Position numbers and translations under genes: made by a program. Below, one piece after another: positions 56,140 through 64,000 of a stretch of 64,000 nt of DNA. The stretch is from Saprospiraceae bacterium. GTDB lineage: Bacteria; Bacteroidota; Bacteroidia; Chitinophagales; Saprospiraceae. The stretch is taken from NCBI GenBank assembly GCA_020627705.1, contig JAHDGJ010000003.1:1-64000 (forward strand), given 5' to 3'. Positions within the stretch are counted from its first letter, which is position 1. Each line of letters begins with the position of its first letter. The notes beneath the pieces were generated by a model, which was not told the DNA's origin, did no database searches, and saw nothing but the letters and a program-made list of their open reading frames with translations.

Positions 56140-58227
56140 ATGAGCGAACAAGAAAAGCTTGGTTCCATAGACACAATGGGACTACCTCAGGCCTTTGGGC
56201 ACCCGAAAGGCTTAATTTATTTATTCTTTGCTGAATTATGGGAACGTTTTTCATTCTATGGAATGAGGGCTCTACTGACCTTATACATGGTAAATGAGCT
56301 ATACAAAGATTTAGCCAATGGTGAAACCAAAGGACTTGGAATCTATGCTGCATATGGTGCCTTAGTATATGCCACACCTCTTATAGGTGGATACATTGCT
56401 GATAAACTTATCGGTTATAGAAAATCCATTATGCTTGGAGCCGCCTTAATGACCTTGGGTCATTTTATCATGGCTTTTGAGAGTGAATTTTGGTTCTTTT
56501 CTGCCTTAGGCCTACTAATCGTCGGTAATGGATTTTTCAAACCAAACATTTCTAGTTTGGTCGGAACATTATATGCAGATGGTGATGTAAGACGAGATGC
56601 TGGTTTTACCATATTCTATATGTCGATAAATATTGGAGCTTTTCTGGCCCCTCTGGTTTGTGGGTGGTTAGCAGCCTCTTATGGATGGCATTATGGTTTT
56701 GGTGCTGCAGGAATTGGGATGTTTATTGGTTTGCTTTGCTTCCAACAGGGTTCGAGCAGTGGTGTGTTTGGGGATAATGGTTTGCAGCCAGAAAAATTTC
56801 AAGAGCAAAAATATGCAGGCATGAACATCTTTATGCTCATCATTATTGCGGCATTTATATTGGTTCCAATTTTCTCAGGGATGGTTTATTTCAATGAGAA
56901 AGTTATGGGTGCTTTCCTATGGGTAGTACTTGCCTTAGTAGGAGCCTTTTTGCTCTACTATTGCTTTGCCAAAGCAAACAAAGTGGAGAGAGAGCGAATC
57001 TTTGTGATTGTATTTATCACTGTTTTACTCACTGTATTTTGGTCTTTCTTCGAACAAGCAGGGAGTTCTTTGACACTTTTTGCTGAACGTAATGTGGATC
57101 TTAAATTTATAAACGCAGCACAAACAAATTCTATAAATCCAGGATGGATTGTTCTACTTGCTATTCCATTTGCCTCGCTTTGGACGCTTCTTACTAAAAG
57201 AGGTAGAAACCCAAGAACGCCATATAAATATGCTTTGGGTATTGCACAATTAGGTTTAGGGTTTTTACTCTTTGCTTGGTCAGCTCAATACATGAGTGCA
57301 GCGGGTCGAGTGCCTATGTTCTTCCTCCTTATTGGATGGTTTTTCGTAACCACAGGTGAGTTGTTTGTATCTCCTATTGGGCTTTCGAAAATCACAGAGT
57401 TAGCGCCAAAACATATGGTTGCCTTTTTCTTTGGGGTGTTTTTCCTCTCTTCGGCTTTTGCACACCACATTGCTGGGATTATCGCAAAGCTTACGGTTCC
57501 TGCAGAAAGCAAATCTGAGGTTTATGTTCCTAAAGATGACATCTTTACCAAATTCGGAACTTGGGTATCCGGCAATGATCAAAACAAAGTTGGTGAATTC
57601 GAATTTAATTTCAATAAACATTATGGTTCTCTTGTCGATACAATGTTGGAGAAAAACAACAGCTATCCTAGTATGGGAAGTCTAGATAACTATATCTCTA
57701 CGATCAATAATATGGAATCTTTCCCTTCTTGGAAAGAGGCGGCAGCTCCTGTAAAAACGAAAGCAGCCGAACTAAAAGGAATTTTAGGGCAATTGTTGAG
57801 TTATCCAGACAGTACACATAGTTATCTAAAAAAGGACTATCACAGATTTACTAATGCCTATTTAGAAACGCAAAAGAAAGGTTCGGCTATTGCGGCCTAT
57901 GAAAATCTAAAAAAGAGAGATGCTGGAACATTGGTAGGTGAAGAATTTGATAAAGCAATGTTTGATGTTTCTAAAGGATGGCAAGACAAAGCAGAAGAAC
58001 GATATAAAATCGAAAAAGAACTGATGGCTAAAGATCCTCAATGGGCTAAAACTGTCATGGACTTTCATTCGACTTTAGAGGAAAACAAACAGCAGGCAAA
58101 ACCGATTTTTGGATTGTCTTTATACTCAAAGATATTTTCGCAGATAGCTTTGATATCATTTATTATTGCATTGCTTACTTTATTGATCTCTCCCATTATA
58201 AAACGTTGGATGCATGGCATCAATTAA
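56140..58227 (+). CDS. Proton-dependent oligopeptide transporter (POT/PTR2 family)
   Basis: Major-facilitator proton-coupled di/tripeptide importer. The 695-residue protein has the proton-coupling ExxERF motif (ELWERFSFYGMRALLTLYM, residues 32-50), GGYIADKLIGYRKSI, and FFKPNISSLVGTLY. About 200 residues longer than ordinary POT proteins: a hydrophilic insert (roughly 455-655) lies before the last membrane helix and is probably extracytoplasmic. Nearby PBP4 and PpiD are not co-regulated in any visible way. A shared terminator follows. Confidence 0.9.
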   Translation: MSEQEKLGSIDTMGLPQAFGHPKGLIYLFFAELWERFSFYGMRALLTLYMVNELYKDLANGETKGLGIYAAYGALVYATPLIGGYIADKLIGYRKSIMLGAALMTLGHFIMAFESEFWFFSALGLLIVGNGFFKPNISSLVGTLYADGDVRRDAGFTIFYMSINIGAFLAPLVCGWLAASYGWHYGFGAAGIGMFIGLLCFQQGSSSGVFGDNGLQPEKFQEQKYAGMNIFMLIIIAAFILVPIFSGMVYFNEKVMGAFLWVVLALVGAFLLYYCFAKANKVERERIFVIVFITVLLTVFWSFFEQAGSSLTLFAERNVDLKFINAAQTNSINPGWIVLLAIPFASLWTLLTKRGRNPRTPYKYALGIAQLGLGFLLFAWSAQYMSAAGRVPMFFLLIGWFFVTTGELFVSPIGLSKITELAPKHMVAFFFGVFFLSSAFAHHIAGIIAKLTVPAESKSEVYVPKDDIFTKFGTWVSGNDQNKVGEFEFNFNKHYGSLVDTMLEKNNSYPSMGSLDNYISTINNMESFPSWKEAAAPVKTKAAELKGILGQLLSYPDSTHSYLKKDYHRFTNAYLETQKKGSAIAAYENLKKRDAGTLVGEEFDKAMFDVSKGWQDKAEERYKIEKELMAKDPQWAKTVMDFHSTLEENKQQAKPIFGLSLYSKIFSQIALISFIIALLTLLISPIIKRWMHGIN

Positions 58228-58250
58228 GTAATTAGGGTATAGCATTAGTT

Positions 58251-58285
58251 AAAAGCCGAATAGAATTATTTTCTATTCGGCTTTT
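58251..58285. terminator. Bidirectional terminator between the POT and DUF3108 genes
   Basis: A 15-bp perfect stem (AAAAGCCGAATAGAA with TTCTATTCGGCTTTT) and five-base loop TTATT. T-runs follow on both strands. The DUF3108 stop codon lies within the hairpin loop. Confidence 0.92.
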
Positions 58286-59069
58286 TATGTAAATCATATT
58301 CTATACCCTCCACTTTTTTTATCACAGCTTTGACCGAACCTACAGATATCGGCGATTCTGCCATTAAGGCAAATTGATGTTGATCGTTGGATACCCAGAT
58401 GTTCATTTGTGAATCTTCATTAAAAACAGTCCCAGCAACAACTTGAGGAGAAATCAAATGACAAAATCGTTTTCCCAATTTGCGAATCTTCTTCTTTTTG
58501 ATCCCTTTGTATTTCATTTTAAGCGGAAATTCTTCCTTGTCAAACAATAAAACAAAGGGAATTTCTTCACCACCCTGTAAATCATTAAACTGTATGTTGC
58601 GAAAAGCATAAATTATAGAAAGCATATCATGTGCACACTCACTAATAGCTAAATCATATGGGCTTGCCAATGCTTTTGATTTACCCAAAGCACCTGTAGC
58701 CCTGAGATTGGTATGGTCAAAATGAATACTATCAAACTTGGTATAGCCCCCTTCATTAATGTCACGTATAAACTCGATAGGTCTGCCCGTTTTTTTATCA
58801 ATTCTACTAGAAAAATAATCGCTAACCTCAAAAATCGAATTGTACGATTCATATGTCTTTCCTCTACATTGGATAAAATATTCATCTGGTGATTCAAAAA
58901 CCTCAAATTGGAATTCACCAGCAGGTATCCAAACAAAAGAAACATTGTAAAAAACCTGATAGGTTACTTTTTCCTTCGCCTGAAATACTGTGTTTTGATA
59001 TTCACACTGTTGGGCAATTGTGTTATGTGAAAAAAAGACAAAAGCTAGAAATGATACTATTACTCTCAA
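58266..59069 (-). CDS. DUF3108 domain-containing exported protein
   Basis: A 267-residue protein with a signal peptide (FLAFVFFSHNTIAQQ) and the DUF3108 pattern (KEKVTYQVFYNVSFVWIPAGEFQFEV, then GRPIEFIRDINEGGYTKFDSI, then KCRRLG-like C-terminal strands). The fold is probably a lipocalin-like or LolB-like barrel in the periplasm; no function is proven. It overlaps the upstream membrane-protein gene by four bases, so it is translationally coupled. Confidence 0.85.
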   Translation of the reverse strand: MRVIVSFLAFVFFSHNTIAQQCEYQNTVFQAKEKVTYQVFYNVSFVWIPAGEFQFEVFESPDEYFIQCRGKTYESYNSIFEVSDYFSSRIDKKTGRPIEFIRDINEGGYTKFDSIHFDHTNLRATGALGKSKALASPYDLAISECAHDMLSIIYAFRNIQFNDLQGGEEIPFVLLFDKEEFPLKMKYKGIKKKKIRKLGKRFCHLISPQVVAGTVFNEDSQMNIWVSNDQHQFALMAESPISVGSVKAVIKKVEGIEYDLHKKPNRK

Positions 59070-60040
59070 CCCTGATTATTGATGTTCGTTTTTAAAACGA
59101 AAAAAGAGCCCAAAATGGATGGAATAATTAGATTAATTATCCATAATGCAAAAGTTGAGGACAACATAGCAAGTACATTATCCGAATAGATACTCCAAAT
59201 TAGTACAGAAATTTCTGCTCTAGCTGCTATATCCAGAAGAGGTGGCAAAGGTATTCCTGATTGGATTAAATATATAGTGGAGATTCCGATCATTCCCTCA
59301 ACTGCACTAACGTCAATTCCGAAAAACCACAGCAGAAACAAATATTGACACAGATATACAGCATATCTCAAAATTGAAAGAACCAAAACTTGCACGTGTT
59401 CGCTCAAGTCTATTTTCTTGAAATAAGAAAGTTTGTAAATCCAATCTTTGTATTTGGAAGGAAGCTTGGTATTATTCAAAATCCTCTTCACAACATCTGT
59501 ATTTCGATAGATGAGATAAAAGAGTATGAATATCAATACTCCGCTCACCACTATAAATATCATCCAATACTTGCTGAGAAGCTCGAGCTGATCATTTAAA
59601 AAATAAAGCCCAAGGAAACCAAATCCAATGTTTACAATGTTTTGCATTATGCTGCAAAGCAAAGTAGCTAGTATTCCATTTACCCGATGCTTTGTAGGAA
59701 TGGACAATATTCTTCCGCCATATTCACCAATCCTTTGAGGCGTAATAATTCCAATAGATATTCCAGAAATGATAGCACGCAATGAACGTTTAAAAGAAAT
59801 AGAAAAATCCTTTTGTATCAAGGTCTTCCATTTTAAGGCCTCCAACGACCAATTAATTGGCATCAAAAACAATACAACAAAAATTAGTAGCCAGCCTTTG
59901 GAAGCCAAGTTTGATCTATATAAATCAAGGATTTGATTCAAATCATTTCGTCCAATCACTTGACTATAGATCAAATAAATCAGTAGGACCAAAAAAATGA
60001 TCTTCGCTAAAATTGCCCAACTTAATCTTACTCTACTCAT
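59066..60040 (-). CDS. Lysylphosphatidylglycerol synthase TM-region (flippase-like) membrane protein
   Basis: A 324-residue protein with eight or so membrane helices, matching the UPF0104/AglD family (LEALKWKTLI, ISGISIGIITPQRIGEYGGRI, then PLPPLLDIAARAEISVLIW). Members are linked to lipid or polyisoprenyl-sugar translocation, but no catalytic domain is attached here. It is first of a two-gene unit with DUF3108 and divergent from ruvC. Confidence 0.82.
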   Translation of the reverse strand: MSRVRLSWAILAKIIFLVLLIYLIYSQVIGRNDLNQILDLYRSNLASKGWLLIFVVLFLMPINWSLEALKWKTLIQKDFSISFKRSLRAIISGISIGIITPQRIGEYGGRILSIPTKHRVNGILATLLCSIMQNIVNIGFGFLGLYFLNDQLELLSKYWMIFIVVSGVLIFILFYLIYRNTDVVKRILNNTKLPSKYKDWIYKLSYFKKIDLSEHVQVLVLSILRYAVYLCQYLFLLWFFGIDVSAVEGMIGISTIYLIQSGIPLPPLLDIAARAEISVLIWSIYSDNVLAMLSSTFALWIINLIIPSILGSFFVLKTNINNQG

Positions 60041-60073
60041 ATGTTCTGTCCCACAGCATTTAACATATAATAG

Positions 60074-60081
60074 TAATTTTG
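60074..60081 (+). promoter_or_regulatory. Putative ruvC promoter -7 box, leaderless start
   Basis: TAATTTTG, four bases (CTAT), then the GTG start of ruvC. Confidence 0.5.
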
Positions 60082-60085
60082 CTAT

Positions 60086-60643
60086 GTGAGTGAAAAATAC
60101 AAAATATTAGGAGTTGACCCCGGCACAAATGTACTGGGTTATGGACTCATTGAAATAGATAAAAAAAAATGCTCCATGATCACCATGGGCGTTATTAATC
60201 TTAAAAAGTTTGAAACGCATCAAGTAAAACTAAAAGAAATCTACCTGCAACTTCAAGAAATTATTGAAACATATCTACCTAAAGTACTAGCAATTGAGGC
60301 ACCATTCTTTGGCAAAAACGTTCAATCAATGCTTAAGCTAGGCCGAGCACAAGGAGTATCCATGGCCGCTGCAATAACAATGGGATTAGAAATTGTGGAT
60401 TATTCTCCCAAAGAGATCAAAAAATCGATAACGGGTAATGGCAATGCCTCTAAAGAACAAGTGGCTTCAATGTTAAAAAGCATACTAAAAATAAATATTG
60501 ATAACCAACCCTTAGATGCCACGGATGCATTGGCTGCTGCATACACATATTTCAATCAGAGCAGCTCTCCACTTATAGCAAAAAAGAAATATTCTGGTTG
60601 GGACAGTTATTTGAAGGATAACCCAAAAAAGTTGGTTAGGTAA
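60086..60643 (+). CDS. ruvC: Crossover junction endodeoxyribonuclease RuvC
   Basis: Resolves Holliday junctions with RuvAB. The 185-residue protein shows the acidic catalytic quartet: Asp11 (GVDPGTNVLGYG), Glu71 (AIEAPFFGKN), Asp144 and Asp147 (DATDALAAAYTYF). The start is GTG at 60086, four bases after a -7 box. Its 3' end overlaps the convergent HIT gene by eight bases. Confidence 0.95.
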   Translation: MSEKYKILGVDPGTNVLGYGLIEIDKKKCSMITMGVINLKKFETHQVKLKEIYLQLQEIIETYLPKVLAIEAPFFGKNVQSMLKLGRAQGVSMAAAITMGLEIVDYSPKEIKKSITGNGNASKEQVASMLKSILKINIDNQPLDATDALAAAYTYFNQSSSPLIAKKKYSGWDSYLKDNPKKLVR

Positions 60644-61031
60644 AATTACTAGCCACCAACCTCGCAATCTCTATCATTTCTTCTTTTGTAAATTGAAGTC
60701 TTTTAGAATTAAAAGACATTTGGCTTTCTTCTTGAAAAGGAATTAAATGAATATGCGCATGAGGAACCTCTGTCCCAATAACAACTGAACCTATTCTTTT
60801 ACACTCTATTGATTTATCTAAGGCCTTTGCAACTCTTCTAGAAAATGCATGAAGTCCTAAATAAAGATCTTGACTAAGGTCAAAAATATAATCAACTTCT
60901 TGTTTGGGAATTACCAATGTGTGTCCCTTGGCTAAGGGATTTATATCCAAAAATGAAAGATAGTTTTCGTCTTCCGCAATTTTATATGCCGGAATTTGAC
61001 CTAATATAATTTTGGTAAAAATACTGGCCAT
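60636..61031 (-). CDS. HIT family hydrolase
   Basis: Histidine-triad nucleotide-binding protein, probably hydrolysing AMP-linked substrates. The 131-residue protein has the motif HAHIHLIPF with His91, His93 and His95, and the opening SIFTKIILGQIPAYKIAEDENYLSFLDINPLAKGHTLVIPK. It starts where greA stops (one-base overlap), so the two are coupled. Confidence 0.93.
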   Translation of the reverse strand: MASIFTKIILGQIPAYKIAEDENYLSFLDINPLAKGHTLVIPKQEVDYIFDLSQDLYLGLHAFSRRVAKALDKSIECKRIGSVVIGTEVPHAHIHLIPFQEESQMSFNSKRLQFTKEEMIEIARLVASNFT

Positions 61032-61504
61032 TAGATACTAATGTCTAATATTTCAAACTCCATCTTTCCTCGTGGCGTTGAAATCGTGGCTACCTCCCCT
61101 ACTTTCTTACCTAACAAACCTTTACCAATTGGAGAAGTTACAGAGATTTTTTTCTCCTTCAAATTGGCTTCAGATTCAGAAACCAAATTATAGGTCACTT
61201 CCATGCCGTTGGCAAGGTTCTTTATACTCACCTTACACAAAACCATTACCTTAGACGTGTCAATATCTTTTTCATCTAAGATTCGTGTATTGGATAAGGC
61301 TTTCTCCATTTCATTAATGCGCAGTTCAAGCATTCCTTGGGCATCCTTGGCTGCATCATACTCTGCATTTTCGGAGAGATCTCCTTTCTCGCGAGCCTCT
61401 GCTATAGCCTTAGCGACTTCTTGACGACCACGTGTTTTTAAATCGTCCACCTCAGCTTGAAGCTTATCGTAGCCCTCTTGCGTCATGTAGTTTATTCCAG
61501 ACAT
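61031..61504 (-). CDS. greA: Transcription elongation factor GreA
   Basis: Rescues backtracked RNA polymerase by stimulating transcript cleavage. The 157-residue protein has the N-terminal coiled coil with the acidic tip (AREKGDLSENAEYDAAKDAQG) and a C-terminal FKBP-like domain (ISVTSPIGKGLLGKKVGEVATISTPRG). It is followed directly by the HIT gene. Confidence 0.96.
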   Translation of the reverse strand: MSGINYMTQEGYDKLQAEVDDLKTRGRQEVAKAIAEAREKGDLSENAEYDAAKDAQGMLELRINEMEKALSNTRILDEKDIDTSKVMVLCKVSIKNLANGMEVTYNLVSESEANLKEKKISVTSPIGKGLLGKKVGEVATISTPRGKMEFEILDISI

Positions 61505-61530
61505 AACTATTATTTTAAGCTTTTAATATA

Positions 61531-61572
61531 TAAATAGAACGTTTTCACCTTTCGACGAAAACGTTCTATTTA
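61531..61572 (-). terminator. Long inverted repeat downstream of the PorV-like gene
   Basis: Two perfect 16-bp arms (TAAATAGAACGTTTTC and its complement) with a ten-base loop, between the PorV-like gene and greA. No strong T-run follows on the minus strand, so it is either a weak terminator or a stability element. Confidence 0.6.
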
Positions 61573-61606
61573 TCTAAAATAAGTTTTTCTTGTAAAAAAG
61601 TTCCCG

Positions 61607-62635
61607 CTAGAAATTAACTCTAATGCTAAAATTATGAGAACCTCTAAACGGATCAGTAGTACGATATGCATAATCGATACCAAGTCTAAAATTTGATGAA
61701 ATATCAAAGTTTGCTGAAGCACCCGCTGCTACCCCGGTATAGATGTTGTCCCCTGCACCTGCAGAATCACCAAAATCAAGTTTGTATCCTGCTCTAACTG
61801 CAAAGTCATTAAAGATTGCTAATTCTAAGCCAGCTCCGATCTGATCTCTTGAAAAGGCATTAGAAGTAAAGTTTGCAACTGTACGCAATACATTTTCAGT
61901 ACCAAGAGCAATGTCATATGATACACCAATATTTAATGCTGAAGGCATTTGAAAAGGTTCAGGTCTCTGCTGTACCGTAATTGGTTGATCACCATCCAAT
62001 ACCGTTTGTACAGACAAGCCTTGTCCATCAAACTTCATTGGAGACCCTACATTACGTAAAGAAATACCCAATTTAAATTCATCATTATCTCCTGAGACAT
62101 ATTGCACACCCGCATCTATGGCAAAACCTGAAGCGGATACATCTGTTATTGACTCAAAAACACCTCTTAGAAGAATACCAACGGAAATTTTATTATCATA
62201 TGTGTGCGCATAACCCAGCCCCATATGGAAAAAACTTGGAGAATATGTACCTCCTATTCCTTCGGGCTGATCAACAGTTGTGATTCGGATATCACCAAAA
62301 TCAACCGCAGCCATCGTTACACCAAAAGCGCCGTTCGTTCCAACTTTCTTTACAAACCCAAAGGCATTGAATTGTAAGTCAGCACCTTCATAAAGTCTCG
62401 CATTACCTGCGGAAAACTCTATATTTTCAATTCTTCCTATTCCTGCTACGTTTAATCTCATAGCCTCAACTCCTGTAACGAAGGAAGTACTCATGCTGTG
62501 TAATCCAGCACTTCTAGCCCAAGGATTAAAAAGTAACTCTGTTGCTCCTGCCTCACCTTGTCTGTCAGGATTTCCAGCAAATAAAATTGGTGTTACCAAT
62601 AAGCAAATTAAAATAGAGTATAAAATTCTTCTCAT
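61607..62635 (-). CDS. PorV/PorQ family outer membrane protein
   Basis: A 342-residue outer-membrane barrel with a signal peptide (MRRILYSILICLLVTPILFAG). It has the family opening GEAGATELLFNPWARSAGLHSMSTSFVTGVEAMRLNVAGIGR, in which the usual NPAG becomes NVAG. Alternating strands run to a final SHNFSIRVNF. It belongs to the FadL-like group of PorV and PorQ and may hold T9SS cargo at the surface. ATG 62635 is chosen; the in-frame GTG at 62683 lies in a hairpin. It follows a large secreted-protein gene and is probably in its operon. Confidence 0.82.
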   Translation of the reverse strand: MRRILYSILICLLVTPILFAGNPDRQGEAGATELLFNPWARSAGLHSMSTSFVTGVEAMRLNVAGIGRIENIEFSAGNARLYEGADLQFNAFGFVKKVGTNGAFGVTMAAVDFGDIRITTVDQPEGIGGTYSPSFFHMGLGYAHTYDNKISVGILLRGVFESITDVSASGFAIDAGVQYVSGDNDEFKLGISLRNVGSPMKFDGQGLSVQTVLDGDQPITVQQRPEPFQMPSALNIGVSYDIALGTENVLRTVANFTSNAFSRDQIGAGLELAIFNDFAVRAGYKLDFGDSAGAGDNIYTGVAAGASANFDISSNFRLGIDYAYRTTDPFRGSHNFSIRVNF

Positions 62636-62659
62636 ACTGTTCCTTTTTCTTTTTAGAAA

Positions 62660-62683
62660 GTGGAAGGAGTAAACTCCTTCCAC
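62660..62683 (-). promoter_or_regulatory. Intercistronic hairpin
   Basis: A 10-bp perfect stem (GTGGAAGGAG with CTCCTTCCAC) and four-base loop between the partial secreted-protein gene and the PorV-like gene. No T-run follows, which suggests an mRNA processing or stability element, or a weak terminator that lowers read-through. Confidence 0.55.
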
Positions 62684-62694
62684 ATCTTATAATA

Positions 62695-64000
62695 TTATAA
62701 TCCTGTCGGATCAAATTGTCTATGTACTCCAAACCATTTAATGGTTCTTTCCTCTCCTAACTCCGGTGCACTAATGTGAACCAAATACACTCCACTCGCT
62801 ACTGGTATTCCAGCGAAATTTTCTAGATCCCATTCTACGTCTGGGAAAACTTGATTATTAATTACACCAGGATTGTTTCCGGCTTTAGCCCCAGGATTTT
62901 CATTTCTTCTAAACTCTCTAATAAACTTACCATCTAAAGAATAAATAGTCACTGTACAAACAGCTGGTAAATTGGTAATCTTCACTGTATTCGTAAACTG
63001 AGTCGTTTCATATTGGGAATATCCGTAATAAGGGTTAGGTACAACGTTGATGTTTTCTAAAGCCCCTGAATATTCTTCTTGTTCTAAGACACCTGCCGCC
63101 TGCGCTCTGAAATCCAATCGATATCTTGGTAAATCTCCAATCCTAGCACAGTTGTTTGAACCACCATAATCCACTACTCTTTCTTTATTGTAATTGTTCG
63201 ACACTCGCAATTTGACCTTCATGTCATTTGGAATTAGTCCATCCGCAAGCGAAAGCAACTCTTGTCCAGGCGCAGTCATTGCCATTCCCGTCCAAGTAAC
63301 AACTGATAGAGCATTGTTTTTCTGGAAACATATGAAATTACATGGGCCTTCCAAATCACCTCTCATTTCTGCACATCCATCGTATTCTTGTCTTGTAACA
63401 AAAATCTGATGCCCACCTCCAATATACCAATCAAACAAACCGATTCCTGCATTGTCATCTTCAAGCATCAATTGATTGCCAGGATTAAAGATCATATCAG
63501 CACCTCTCGCTACACCATCATCATACAATTCGACATGCTCGTCGTCATACATAGAGTTTTCACCAAAGAAGATATTCAATCTTTTACCCGTTTCAACATC
63601 AATGGCATATCCTGGGAACCAGCCCATACCATTGCCATCTCCATCTGGGTTTCCATCTTTGTCTACAGATGCCGCAGCTCTCAAATCAAATTGATTCATA
63701 TTGCCCTCTGAAGAATATCCTTCTTGTCTGTATAGCGCATGTGATGTTTCCACAACCGCACATCTACTCCATTTGGATTTATCAGAAGTAAGAATAATAT
63801 CGACATTATTTAAATCTCCCAAATCTGTATTTCCTCTTAAAAATCCACCACCATTATGTTCGATATAACCTGGTGATACATAAGGAGGACTTTGCATTAA
63901 ATCAGGAGTCAAGTAATCACATAGAGATAAAGGATAAAAATATCCATCTCCCAGAGTCGAAAATTCTCCTTGAGGATCAAGGTTATTGTCTGCCTCTCCA
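62695..64000 (-). CDS. Large secreted protein with FlgD/T9SS-like C-terminal domain (partial)
   Basis: The reading frame is open to the window edge on the 5' side, so only the C-terminal 434 or so residues are seen. It has Asp-rich, calcium-binding-like stretches (DKDGNPDGDGNGMG) and a C-terminal beta-sandwich (NINVVPNPYYGYSQYETTQFTN, VTIYSLDGKFIREFRRNENP, WDLENFAGIPVASGVYLVHI). That last part is the FlgD-Ig or T9SS-like sorting fold. Such proteins precede PorV-like genes in Saprospiria. The function is unknown. Confidence 0.75.
   Translation of the reverse strand, partial: GEADNNLDPQGEFSTLGDGYFYPLSLCDYLTPDLMQSPPYVSPGYIEHNGGGFLRGNTDLGDLNNVDIILTSDKSKWSRCAVVETSHALYRQEGYSSEGNMNQFDLRAAASVDKDGNPDGDGNGMGWFPGYAIDVETGKRLNIFFGENSMYDDEHVELYDDGVARGADMIFNPGNQLMLEDDNAGIGLFDWYIGGGHQIFVTRQEYDGCAEMRGDLEGPCNFICFQKNNALSVVTWTGMAMTAPGQELLSLADGLIPNDMKVKLRVSNNYNKERVVDYGGSNNCARIGDLPRYRLDFRAQAAGVLEQEEYSGALENINVVPNPYYGYSQYETTQFTNTVKITNLPAVCTVTIYSLDGKFIREFRRNENPGAKAGNNPGVINNQVFPDVEWDLENFAGIPVASGVYLVHISAPELGEERTIKWFGVHRQFDPTGL

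Overview
The window is a stretch of chromosomal core DNA from a member of the Bacteroidota. The evidence is the AT-rich sequence, promoter -7 boxes of the form TAnnTTTG, the near absence of Shine-Dalgarno sequences, and type IX secretion components (PorQ, a PorV/PorQ-family protein, T9SS C-terminal sorting domains). It also has family-typical pieces such as a DUF4286 protein, a thrombospondin-3/OmpA porin and a b-type three-subunit succinate dehydrogenase. A mitochondrial-type citrate synthase and the large T9SS proteins fit a Saprospiria-like lineage, but that placement is an inference. I see no prophage, insertion sequence, CRISPR array, rRNA or tRNA.

Layout. 1-5.7 kb: a heptamer repeat, gyrB, tsaE and an alanine-dehydrogenase-family gene, a cupredoxin-like protein, a small unknown protein and a broken TonB-C-like gene. 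5.8-9.2 kb: ileS preceded by an isoleucine-rich 17-residue leader peptide and a terminator hairpin, which together look like a transcription attenuator. 9.3-14.9 kb: crcB, a WecA-like transferase, then uppS, bamA and an ompH/skp chaperone (envelope biogenesis). 14.9-18.1 kb: an S2P protease, DUF4286 and a TPR protein with overlapping ends. 18.2-21.3 kb: a citrate synthase, gcvH, vanZ-like and tonB operon. 21.5-29.2 kb: DUF3109, an SH3 protein, ppiD, a MORN-like lipoprotein, porQ, a PBP4-type carboxypeptidase and an unknown gene. 29.4-34 kb: sdhCAB then dinB.

34-39.3 kb: a BNR/sortilin-like T9SS cargo lipoprotein, then serS, a YugP-like protease and frr. 39.5-45.3 kb: a sigma factor, a TPR lipoprotein, dodecin, thrS and an AspT/YidE-like transporter. 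45.3-51.2 kb: recQ, a three-gene sulfur operon (MBL-rhodanese plus two YeeE/YedE proteins) and nadE. 51.3-58.2 kb: dnaX, a Crp/Fnr regulator, an OmpA/TSP3 porin and a POT peptide transporter with a large insert. 58.3-61.5 kb: DUF3108, a flippase-like membrane protein, ruvC, HIT and greA. 61.6-64 kb: a PorV/PorQ-family protein and the 3' end of a large secreted-protein gene that leaves the window.

The most notable signal is the ileS leader. A perfect -7 box is followed at once by a short reading frame with six Ile codons in 17, then mutually exclusive antiterminator and terminator pairings, then the ileS start. A second theme is a set of genes (tsaE, DUF3109, nadE, ruvC and an unknown gene at 29.2 kb) whose start codon lies exactly four bases after a TAnnTTTG/A box, implying leaderless mRNAs.
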